This document shows, piece by piece, positions 1 to 6,871 of a DNA stretch of 64,000 nt. The stretch spans positions 248,001-312,000 of the forward strand of contig NZ_JAATOP010000003.1 of the NCBI RefSeq assembly GCF_011806565.1, given 5' to 3'. Position 1 is the stretch's first letter. Each line of letters opens with the position of its first letter. This stretch comes from Marivivens donghaensis (lineage in GTDB: Bacteria; Pseudomonadota; Alphaproteobacteria; Rhodobacterales; Rhodobacteraceae). The notes beneath the pieces are model-generated. The model was given only the letters and a program-made list of their open reading frames with translations, made no database searches and was not told the origin of the DNA. Made by a program: the position numbers and the translations under genes.

Positions 1-17
1 AAGCACATTAAACAACA

Positions 18-43
18 AAACGCCCGCTTTTCAGCGGGCGTTT
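18..43 (+). terminator. Hairpin terminator at window edge
   Basis: A perfect GC-rich inverted repeat, AACGCCCGC then GCGGGCGTT around a TTTTCA loop, is flanked by A on the left and T on the right. It looks like a rho-independent terminator, probably of a gene left of the window. The T-run is short, so it could serve either strand. Confidence 0.6.
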
Positions 44-170
44 CGACATTTGGGGACATGTCATCCGATGCGTCTCCGCACCGGACAGGCATTGGATATC
101 AGGGGGCGGGGAGGCGTCGCAAGTTGAGGGCTCGGCTGGAAATGGCCGTCCGCAAGATGCTGCTGATCAG

Positions 171-198
171 AAACAAAAAACACGCCCAGAGGCGTGTC
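171..198 (-). terminator. Terminator downstream of tRNA-Ala
   Basis: On the minus strand the stem ACACGCC / GGCGTGT with a TCTG loop is followed by six T residues. It sits 22 bases past the 3' end of the minus-strand tRNA-Ala and is the natural end of that transcript. Confidence 0.75.
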
Positions 199-219
199 AT
201 CGTCACCGTCGAGGGTGAT

Positions 220-295
<76 letters not shown>

Positions 296-396
296 GTTAT
301 CGTTCGCTTTTCCGTCACCGGCGTTACGTCGATGGCGGCTATCTAAAGGTCGGCTCGGGCGGGTGCAAGAGCAAAAACGCCCGAGCCGGAAATTTC

Positions 397-720
397 TTAG
401 TCGTCGTCGTCTTTGGCAGCAACGTCGCCAAGTTCTTCGAACGAGACGTTATCGTCGTCGCTGTCATCATCGTCGAGCAGGTCGTCGTCGATATCGACAT
501 CTTCATCGTCGTCGAGGATCAGATCTTCTTCTTCCTCGTTCGACTTCAGTTTCTTGGTCTGCGCGTCTTCGGCGTCGGCGACCATGGTACGGGTCTTCGA
601 CGATTCAACGTTTACGACTTCGCCAGTATAGGGGCTGACGATCGGGTCACGATTCAGGTCGTAAAAACGCTTGCCGGTGGTCGGGCAAACGCGCTTGGTT
701 CCCCATTCTTCCTTGGGCAT
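397..720 (-). CDS. TIGR02300 family (FYDLN acid) protein
   Basis: The 107-residue product starts MPKEEWGTKRVCPTTGKRFY and contains the FYDLNRDPIVSPYTGE signature that names the TIGR02300 / FYDLN_acid family of alphaproteobacteria. The N-terminal CP-T-GKRFYDL segment resembles a small zinc-ribbon-like knuckle with only one visible cysteine. The C-terminal half is almost wholly Asp/Glu and ends in four aspartates. The upstream in-frame Met at 765 would add 15 residues that do not fit the family, so the start at 720 is preferred. The biochemical function of the family is not known to me. The tRNA-Ala lies downstream on the same strand. Confidence 0.9.
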   Translation of the reverse strand: MPKEEWGTKRVCPTTGKRFYDLNRDPIVSPYTGEVVNVESSKTRTMVADAEDAQTKKLKSNEEEEDLILDDDEDVDIDDDLLDDDDSDDDNVSFEELGDVAAKDDDD

Positions 721-825
721 GGCTATCCCTTCAATATTCACGCTCTTGCGGTGGATCGATGCCACCTGCCATAAGCCGGAACAGGTGTCAAAGCCTTTGG
801 CACCTTAATTGTCAAGAAGGTGCAT

Positions 826-1518
826 ATGGGACCGCATAGTTTGCCTGGCAACCCTCCGATCGCGATCACCTTGCGTCGTTCGACGCGGGCGCGGCGGATC
901 AGCCTGCGAATTTCGCGGGTCGACGGGCGTGTGACCCTTACCATACCGAAAAAAGTCTCCGAGGCCGAGGGCATGGCCTTTGCCCGCGAGCGTGAAGACT
1001 GGCTGCGTGGTCACCTTTCCGAGATGTCGGGCGTCAATCTGGTCGGGATCGGCTCCAAAGTGCCCGTGCGCGGCATTCTGAGAGAGGTCACCGCTGGGCA
1101 GGGGCGGAGCGTCGCGATGAACGATTCGCAGCTTCTGGTGCCGGGTGATCCGGCGCGGGCGGGTGTGCGCGTGCAGGCGATGCTCAAGACGATGGCTCGC
1201 GATGCACTGGCAGAGGCGTCGGACCGTTATGCTGCCAAGGTCGGGAGGAGCTACAACAAGATCACCCTTCGCGACACGCGCTCCCGCTGGGGGTCGTGCA
1301 CGTCGCGCAAGGACCTGATGTATTCGTGGCGGCTGATCATGGCGCCGACAGAGGTGCTGGACTACGTTGCCGCCCACGAGGTCGCGCATCTGGTCGAAAT
1401 GAACCACTCCGACGCGTTCTGGAGCGTGGTCGAAGGCATCTATCCGGACTACCGCAAGGTCCGTCACTGGCTGCGTGTGAACGGGCAGGACCTGCACAGC
1501 TATCGCTTCACCGATTGA
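826..1518 (+). CDS. YgjP/DUF45-type M48-like metallopeptidase
   Basis: The 230-residue protein carries HEVAHLVEMNHSDAFW near the C-terminus. This is an HExxH zinc site followed by a second His, as in the YgjP-like (DUF45, SprT-related) putative metallopeptidases. The upstream SRWGSCTSRKDLMYSWRL block is the other family hallmark. ATG 826 is chosen because an AAGAAGG ribosome-binding site ends five bases before it; the GTG at 820 would abut that site. There is no signal peptide, so it is probably cytoplasmic. The substrate is unknown. It is divergent from the FYDLN gene and ends 31 bases before the gntR start. Confidence 0.87.
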   Translation: MGPHSLPGNPPIAITLRRSTRARRISLRISRVDGRVTLTIPKKVSEAEGMAFAREREDWLRGHLSEMSGVNLVGIGSKVPVRGILREVTAGQGRSVAMNDSQLLVPGDPARAGVRVQAMLKTMARDALAEASDRYAAKVGRSYNKITLRDTRSRWGSCTSRKDLMYSWRLIMAPTEVLDYVAAHEVAHLVEMNHSDAFWSVVEGIYPDYRKVRHWLRVNGQDLHSYRFTD

Positions 1519-1530
1519 CCTGCGCAGCGT

Positions 1531-1542
1531 TTGTGATCACAA
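1531..1542. promoter_or_regulatory. TTGTGATCACAA palindromic operator
   Basis: A perfect 12-bp palindrome ends seven bases before the gntR start codon at 1550. The core TGTGATCACA recurs, in pairs, upstream of sucC (12884-12914) and sdhC (20712-20742) and nowhere else in the window that I can find. Its position against the start codon suggests autoregulation. The link to the GntR protein is inference. Confidence 0.72.
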
Positions 1543-1549
1543 GAGCCGC

Positions 1550-2200
1550 ATGATCCCGCCCTCACGTCCCGTCGACTCCGCTGCTTCTGCCCATGAACGG
1601 GTGTACCGTGCGCTTCGCACGCAGGTCATGCATGGAGAGATCGCGCCAGGTGCCGCGCTGACGCTGCGGGGGATCGGCAAGCAGTTCGACGTGTCCATGA
1701 CCCCTGCGCGCGAAGCCGTGCGCCGCCTCGTGGCCGAAGGGGCGCTGTTCCTGTCGTCCTCGGGCCGTGTGTCCACGCCGGAACTGACGAACGAGCGGAT
1801 CGAGGAGCTTGCGAGCATCCGTGCGCTGCTGGAGCCGGAACTGGCGAGCCGTGCCTTGCCGCGCGCGCACTTTGCCCTCATCGAACGTCTGGAGACCATC
1901 AACTCCGGCGTCAGCCAGATGGTCGCGCGGCATAGCGCCTCGGGCTACATCCGCATGAACCTCGAATTCCACAGGACGCTCTATTTGCGAGCTCAGGCGC
2001 CTGCGATGCTCGCGATGCTTGAGACGGTGTGGTTGCAGCTCGGGCCGACCATGAGCGCTCTCTACGGGCGTCTGAACCGCACAGAGCCGCCGTATCACCA
2101 CAAGCTGATCCTTGCCGCGCTGAAGGCAGGCGACGAACCGGGCCTGCGCCTTGCCATTCGGACGGACGTGACGCAGGGCCTGCGGATGCTCAAGAACTGA
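1550..2200 (+). CDS. GntR-family regulator, FCD (FadR-like) type
   Basis: The 216-residue regulator has an N-terminal winged helix-turn-helix at about 15-75, with the typical GIGKQFDVSMTPAREAVRRL recognition segment. A helical FCD-type effector domain follows (about 85-210) with RALLEPELASRALPR, NLEFHRTLY and the PYHHKLILAALKAGD His pair, which in this family helps bind a metal and a carboxylate ligand. FCD regulators usually sense organic acids and bind short palindromes. A perfect TTGTGATCACAA lies directly before the start, and the same core precedes sucC and sdhC. I therefore infer a TCA-cycle regulator, not yet named. Confidence 0.9.
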   Translation: MIPPSRPVDSAASAHERVYRALRTQVMHGEIAPGAALTLRGIGKQFDVSMTPAREAVRRLVAEGALFLSSSGRVSTPELTNERIEELASIRALLEPELASRALPRAHFALIERLETINSGVSQMVARHSASGYIRMNLEFHRTLYLRAQAPAMLAMLETVWLQLGPTMSALYGRLNRTEPPYHHKLILAALKAGDEPGLRLAIRTDVTQGLRMLKN

Positions 2201-2203
2201 TCC

Positions 2204-2776
2204 TCAGGCGAGGACCATCTCTCCGTTTCCATCGAGAGTGCCGGACAGGCGGCGCAGGATTTCCTTCACCGTCTGTGGGCGCAGGTCGAGCTGGTCGGTC
2301 ACATCAAGCAGCGTATCGTAGGTTTCTTGCGTGATCGGACCGTAGGCGGCGGCCATGCGGATGGCGGCCTCCATGACCTCTGTACGTTGCTGGAACGACA
2401 GGGTGGTGCCGAGGGCGTCGATCATGTCGCGCGCACCGACGGTGCGTTGCAGACCGTCGAGAACGCGGCCGTGCAGCGGGCGCTCACCGAACATCTCGTC
2501 CAGCGCGTCACCGATAAAGTCGGCGTCGGCAGGATCGACGTCACCGCGCGCGGTCGCGACGTAGCACATGGCCGTCAGCGCCTCAGTCGTGGTGCGGGAC
2601 AGTTGATAGTTGACCGAGTTTTCGCGGCGCGGGCGGGACTGCGCGGGGGTAAGACGAAACATCAGCAGGGACAGGAGAATAGCAGCGACAAGGACGCCAA
2701 GCGTTGGCGCATCGCTGAACGGCATTGCAGCCGCAGGACCGTGGGATTCCACGGGCAACCAGAGAACTCGTAACAT
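2204..2776 (-). CDS. Membrane-anchored TerB-like domain protein
   Basis: The protein of up to 190 residues has one N-terminal membrane segment (about 26-42, TLGVLVAAILLSLLMF), then a helical domain with ATARGDVDPADADFIGDAL and MAAAYGPITQETYDTLLDV. These resemble the acidic Asp-rich helical hairpins of TerB-like domains (tellurite resistance / DUF533 group). No enzyme motif is visible. The start is uncertain: 2776 has no clear ribosome-binding site and Met 2725 is possible. It is convergent with gntR, with three bases between their stops. Confidence 0.6.
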   Translation of the reverse strand: MLRVLWLPVESHGPAAAMPFSDAPTLGVLVAAILLSLLMFRLTPAQSRPRRENSVNYQLSRTTTEALTAMCYVATARGDVDPADADFIGDALDEMFGERPLHGRVLDGLQRTVGARDMIDALGTTLSFQQRTEVMEAAIRMAAAYGPITQETYDTLLDVTDQLDLRPQTVKEILRRLSGTLDGNGEMVLA

Positions 2777-2941
2777 GACACACGCTCACACTGAGCAAAA
2801 ACAAACTGACTGAAAGCTATCATAAATTAAGGGCCTGTCTCAAAGAATATATCTTTTCACCAAAAGTATTGGGCAGTGATGCGACAGAAACACGACTTGA
2901 GCTCGTTCAATTTGGGAAAGCTAAACAACGTTTTATTCGAA

Positions 2942-3573
2942 ATGTCCGATTTCCTCCCCACTTCCCGCCGCGGTTTGCTGCGCGCTCTGGCTGCTGCTCC
3001 GGTCGCTGCCGTGTTCCCGATGGCCAGCCGTGCGCAGGACGCCGCCGCCGCCTCCGCCGGTCTAATTTCGTCTTCTGTCTGTCTGTCTGGTGATGCCCGA
3101 AACGACCGAGGGGCCGTACTACATCGAGCCCGAACTGGTACGTGCCGATATCACCGAAGAAAAAACCGGTGTGCCGCTCAAGATGCAGATTCAGGTGGTC
3201 GATGCGAACTGCACGCCGATCCCCGACGCGCGCGTCGATATCTGGCACTGCGATGCGCAGGGTAACTATTCTGGCTATGCGAACCAAGGTTCCGACGGCA
3301 CGGTGAACACCGAAGGCGAGACCTTCCTGCGCGGCACGCTGATGGCCGACGAGAGCGGGATTGTCAGCGTCGACACCATCTATCCCGGTTGGTATCGCGG
3401 CGCTGGTCATTGGCGTAAACCCCGATGCTGTCAGCAGCGAAGGCGGCATGGGTGCGCCGGGTGGTCAGCCGCCCGAAGGTGGCCCGCAGGGTGGCGGCGA
3501 GCCGCCGGCGCAGGGTGGTCCGCTGGGCGGTGACTGGACGCCCGAGGGGCTGGTTCCGGGCACGGACAGCTAA
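2942..3573 (+). pseudogene. Broken intradiol ring-cleavage dioxygenase
   Basis: Three frames together spell one gene. Frame A from 2942 gives a Tat-type signal (TSRRGLLRALAAAPVAAVFP). Frame B from about 3075 gives the dioxygenase core: TTEGPYYIEPELVR, VDIWHCDAQGNYSGY, FLRGTLMADESG, IYPGWYRG. Frame C from about 3392 gives the tail ALVIGVNPDAVSS plus Gly/Pro repeats, ending at 3573. Frames A and B would join if one of four TCTG copies at 3074-3089 were lost. Between B and C the HIH-type iron-ligand region expected after YPGWYRG is absent, consistent with an internal deletion near 3391-3402. A functional enzyme is therefore unlikely even if the first frame is restored. Confidence 0.88.
3074..3089 (+). 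repeat. Tetranucleotide repeat (TCTG)4
   Basis: Four uninterrupted TCTG units lie exactly where the reading frame of the dioxygenase shifts. Three units would read in frame as SSSVCLVMPETTEG; four break it. This is the sort of slippage-prone tract used for phase variation, though here it may simply mark a dead gene. Confidence 0.85.
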
Positions 3574-3579
3574 GGGCGG

Positions 3580-3640
3580 GAGGGGCTCTGCCCCTCTTGG
3601 CCTCCGGCCAATTCACCCCGGGATATTTGGGGCACAAAGG
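3580..3640. repeat. Dispersed intergenic palindromic repeat, copy A
   Basis: It holds GAGGGGCTCTGCCCCTC, a second small palindrome GGCCTCCGGCC, then TTCACCCCGGGATATTT and GGCACAAAGG. The inverted copy at 41457-41516 shares the same blocks, and a looser relative lies at 5577-5628. All three are between genes. Confidence 0.75.
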
Positions 3641-3647
3641 CAAAGAG

Positions 3648-3675
3648 AAAGGGCGGCCACTCGGGCCGCCCTTTG
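3648..3675. terminator. Bidirectional terminator between dioxygenase and lpd
   Basis: The inverted repeat AAAGGGCGGCC / GGCCGCCCTTT with a short loop is followed on the plus strand by GTTTTT and on the minus strand by T-rich sequence. It sits between convergent genes and can end both, most importantly the suc-lpd operon. Confidence 0.8.
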
Positions 3676-3693
3676 TTTTTCACGTGGGAGCGA

Positions 3694-5082
3694 TCAGCTG
3701 TGGATCGCGCCGTCGCCGCAGGCGAGCGCTGCTTCGCGGACCGCCTCGGAGAAGGTCGGGTGCGCGTGGCAGGTGCGTGCGAGGTCTTCGGCCGCAGCGC
3801 CGAATTCCATGGCGACGCAAACTTCGTGGATCAGGTCGCCAGCTGCCGGACCGATGATGTGACAGCCGAGGATGCGGTCGGTTTCTTTGTCCGCGAGGAT
3901 TTTGACGAAACCGTCGCCCATGAAGACAGCCTTGGCGCGGCCATTGCCCATGAAGGAGAACTTGCCGACCTTGTAGGGGCGACCTTCTTCCTTGAGCTGC
4001 TCTTCGGTCTTGCCGACCGAGGCAACCTCGGGAGCGGTGTAGATGACGCCCGGGATGACTTCGTAGTTCACGTGGCCCGCTTGACCGGCGATGATTTCTG
4101 CAACGGCCATTCCCTCGTCTTCGGCTTTGTGGGCCAGCATCGGGCCAGCGATCGCGTCACCGATGGCGTAGACGCCTTTGACGTTTGTTGCGTAGTGGCT
4201 GTCGGTCTTGATCTGGCCGCGCTCGGTCAGTTCGACGCCGATGGTGTCGAGGCCGAGACCGGTGGTGTAGGGGCGGCGGCCGGTGGCGACCAGGACGACT
4301 TCGGCGTCGATCGAAGCTTCGCTATCGTCCTTGCGCAGCTTGTAGGTGACGGTGTTCTTGCCGTCGCCTTTGGTCACGCCCTGAACGGCGGCGCCCATGA
4401 CGAAGTTCAGGCCCTGCTTTTTCAGCATCTTCTGGAAGGTCTTCTGGACCTCGCCGTCCATGCCGGGGGTAATGACGTCGAGGAATTCGACGACGGTCAC
4501 GTCGGTGCCGAGGCGTTTGTAGACCGAACCGAGTTCAAGGCCGATGACGCCTGCGCCGATGACGACCATCGATTCCGGCACTTTGTTCAGCGCGAGGGCG
4601 CCGGTCGAGGTGACGATGGTTTCTTCGTCAATGTCGATGCCGGGCAGGGCGGAAGGCTCTGAGCCCGAGGCGATGATGATGTTCTTGGCTTCATGGACGT
4701 CGTCGCCGACCTTGACCTTCCCCGCTTCGGGGATGGAGGCCCAGCCTTTGATCCAGTCGACCTTGTTCTTCTTGAACAGGAATTCGATGCCCTTGGTGTT
4801 GCCGTCGATGACGCCCTGCTTGTAGTCGAGCATCTTGGCCCACTCGACGTCGGGCTTGGCGACGTTCAGACCCATCTTGGCAAAGTTCTCTTCGGCTTCG
4901 TGCAGCGAGTGGGACGCGTGCAGGAGGGCCTTGGACGGGATACAGCCGACGTTGAGGCAGGTGCCGCCGAGCGCGTCACGGCCTTCGACGACTGCGGTTT
5001 TGAGACCAAGCTGGGCGCAGCGGATGGCGCAGACATAGCCGCCGGGGCCGGCACCGATTACGATCACGTCATAGGACGACAT
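3694..5082 (-). CDS. lpd: Dihydrolipoyl dehydrogenase (E3)
   Basis: The 462-residue flavoprotein reoxidises dihydrolipoamide of 2-oxo-acid dehydrogenase complexes, passing electrons to NAD+. The FAD-binding [10 protein letters not shown] is at 11-20, and the redox-active disulfide is C42/C47 in [12 protein letters not shown] second nucleotide-binding [11 protein letters not shown] and the C-terminal HPTFSE active-site His-Glu are present. Length is normal for the family. It is the last gene of the sucCD-sucAB block and is likely the E3 of the 2-oxoglutarate complex. A terminator follows at 3648-3675. Confidence 0.97.
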   Translation of the reverse strand: MSSYDVIVIGAGPGGYVCAIRCAQLGLKTAVVEGRDALGGTCLNVGCIPSKALLHASHSLHEAEENFAKMGLNVAKPDVEWAKMLDYKQGVIDGNTKGIEFLFKKNKVDWIKGWASIPEAGKVKVGDDVHEAKNIIIASGSEPSALPGIDIDEETIVTSTGALALNKVPESMVVIGAGVIGLELGSVYKRLGTDVTVVEFLDVITPGMDGEVQKTFQKMLKKQGLNFVMGAAVQGVTKGDGKNTVTYKLRKDDSEASIDAEVVLVATGRRPYTTGLGLDTIGVELTERGQIKTDSHYATNVKGVYAIGDAIAGPMLAHKAEDEGMAVAEIIAGQAGHVNYEVIPGVIYTAPEVASVGKTEEQLKEEGRPYKVGKFSFMGNGRAKAVFMGDGFVKILADKETDRILGCHIIGPAAGDLIHEVCVAMEFGAAAEDLARTCHAHPTFSEAVREAALACGDGAIHS

Positions 5083-5132
5083 ATGTACACTCCTTTGTCA
5101 GGTCGGAGGCGCGCGGCCCCCGTAGAATTTGA

Positions 5133-5549
5133 TCAGGCGACGAAGCTCGACGCAATCATCACCATTGTCGCAAGAAAGCCGACCAGCCAGATGTAGGAGC
5201 GCCACGGGCGCCATCCGAAATAGTAGGCCGGAATATAGAGAACGCGGGCGGCGAGGTAGACCCACGCGCAGGCCGCGGAGAGACCGGTGGATTTGTCGCC
5301 GAGCGTGACGACGACCACGGCGATCGTGAAGAGGATGAGCGCTTCGAAGTGGTTGTTCAGAGCGCGGAAGAGGCGGCCTGTCTTGACGCTGACCATCTGT
5401 TCGAGCGGCTGGCCGAGCCGCTGCGGATCGCGTGGGCTGGTGGTGACCTTGGGGCCGAGCTCGATATTCGCGGGGACCGACATCAGGACGAACTGGAGGC
5501 CCTGAAGAAGTCCGGCGAGTGCAAGGACGGTAAGTTCTGGCGTCATCAT
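5133..5549 (-). CDS. MAPEG family membrane protein
   Basis: About 138 residues with four predicted membrane helices. The motif LFRALNNHFEALILF and the end YIPAYYFGWRPWRSYIW are typical of the MAPEG fold (membrane-associated eicosanoid/glutathione metabolism proteins), which in bacteria is common but of unknown role. The start MMTPELTV at 5549 opens directly into helix 1; the next Met at 5546 is equally possible. It lies between sucB and lpd on the same strand, but a repeat at 5577-5628 separates it from sucB, so co-transcription is not certain. No catalytic claim can be made. Confidence 0.82.
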   Translation of the reverse strand: MMTPELTVLALAGLLQGLQFVLMSVPANIELGPKVTTSPRDPQRLGQPLEQMVSVKTGRLFRALNNHFEALILFTIAVVVVTLGDKSTGLSAACAWVYLAARVLYIPAYYFGWRPWRSYIWLVGFLATMVMIASSFVA

Positions 5550-5576
5550 TTGACAGTGTCCGTCTGTGTGGAAAGA

Positions 5577-5628
5577 GGGCGGGGGGCTGTCTGCCCCCCG
5601 CACCCCCCGAAGGTATTTTCGTCAGAAT
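5577..5628. repeat. Dispersed intergenic repeat, copy B (diverged)
   Basis: GGGGGGCTGTCTGCCCCCC is followed by CACCCCCCGAAGGTATTTTCGTCAGAATGAAG. This has the same plan as copies A and C: a GGGGC...GCCCC hairpin, a C-run, then a GGxTATTT block. It sits between MAPEG and sucB and could act as a weak terminator or RNA-stabilising hairpin within the operon. Confidence 0.6.
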
Positions 5629-5659
5629 GAAGGGCGCGGGGGCTCTTCACGCCGTTGGA

Positions 5660-6868
5660 TTACAGATCCATCAGCAGGCGGCGCGGATCCTCGAGGGCTT
5701 CCTTGACGCGGACGAGGAAGGTCACGGCGCCTTTGCCGTCGACGATGCGGTGGTCATACGACAGGGCGAGGTACATCATCGGGCGGATGACGACCTGACC
5801 GTTGATGGCCATCGGACGGTCCTGAATCTTGTGCATGCCGAGGATGCCCGACTGCGGAGGGTTCAGGATTGGCGAGGACATCAGCGAGCCGTAGACGCCG
5901 CCGTTCGAGATGGTGAACGAACCACCCTGCATTTCGGTCATCGAGAGCTTGCCGTCACGGGCGCGGGCGCCTTTTTCTGCAATCGCCTTTTCGATCTCGG
6001 CGAAGGACATCTGGTCGGCATCCATGATAACCGGAACAACGAGGCCGGTCGGGGTGCCTGCGGCGATGCCCATGTTGACATAGTTCTTGTAGACGATGTC
6101 GGTGCCGTCGATTTCGGCGTTTACTTCCGGGACTTCCTTCAGCGCGTGAATACATGCCTTGGTGAAGAAGGACATGAAGCCGAGCTTGACGCCGTGCTTT
6201 TTGAAGAACAGGTCTTTGTATTCGTTCCGCAGGGCCATCACCTCGGTCATGTCCACCTCGTTGTAGGTGGTGAGCATGGCGGCGGTGTTCTGGCTGTCCT
6301 TCAGACGCTTGGCGATGGTCTGGCGCAGACGGGTCATCTTCACGCGTTCTTCGCGCGATGCCTGATCGGCCGCAACCGGTGCACGCGGCGCAGCAGCCGG
6401 AGCCGGTGCAGCGGCTTTGGGTGCGTTGATCGCGTTCAGCACGTCTTCTTTCATGATGCGGCCGTCTTTGCCGGAGCCTTTGACGTCGGCGGGCGAGACA
6501 TTGTTTTCGGCCATCAGCTTTTTGGCGGACGGGGCGTCTTCGGTGTCTTTACCGCCCGAGGACTGCGGAGCGGCGGCCGGAGCAGCCGGAGCCGGAGCGG
6601 CTTCGGACGCGGGAGCGGCAGCAGCGCCTTCGCCTTCGGTCAGGGTCGCGAGAAGGGCGTCGACACCAACGGTTTCGCCTTCGGCGGCGACGATTTCACC
6701 CAGAGTACCGGCGGTGGGCGACGGGACTTCGACGGTGACTTTGTCGGTTTCGAGTTCACACAGCATTTCGTCGACAGCGACTTTATCGCCCGGCTTCTTG
6801 AACCAGGTTGCGACGGTGGCCTCGGTGACGCTCTCACCCAGGGTGGGCACGCGGACTTCGATGCTCAT
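5660..6868 (-). CDS. sucB: 2-oxoglutarate dehydrogenase E2, dihydrolipoyl succinyltransferase
   Basis: The 402-residue E2 transfers succinyl from lipoamide to CoA. An N-terminal lipoyl domain has the modified Lys in [14 protein letters not shown] (about residue 43). An Ala/Pro-rich linker follows, then the peripheral-subunit-binding segment (about 117-152, [20 protein letters not shown]), another linker, and the catalytic domain ending in [12 protein letters not shown], whose His and Asp (about 371 and 375) are catalytic. There is a single lipoyl domain, as usual for SucB. The start lies three bases past the sucA stop, so the two are translationally coupled. Confidence 0.97.
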   Translation of the reverse strand: MSIEVRVPTLGESVTEATVATWFKKPGDKVAVDEMLCELETDKVTVEVPSPTAGTLGEIVAAEGETVGVDALLATLTEGEGAAAAPASEAAPAPAAPAAAPQSSGGKDTEDAPSAKKLMAENNVSPADVKGSGKDGRIMKEDVLNAINAPKAAAPAPAAAPRAPVAADQASREERVKMTRLRQTIAKRLKDSQNTAAMLTTYNEVDMTEVMALRNEYKDLFFKKHGVKLGFMSFFTKACIHALKEVPEVNAEIDGTDIVYKNYVNMGIAAGTPTGLVVPVIMDADQMSFAEIEKAIAEKGARARDGKLSMTEMQGGSFTISNGGVYGSLMSSPILNPPQSGILGMHKIQDRPMAINGQVVIRPMMYLALSYDHRIVDGKGAVTFLVRVKEALEDPRRLLMDL

Positions 6869-6871
6869 GGT

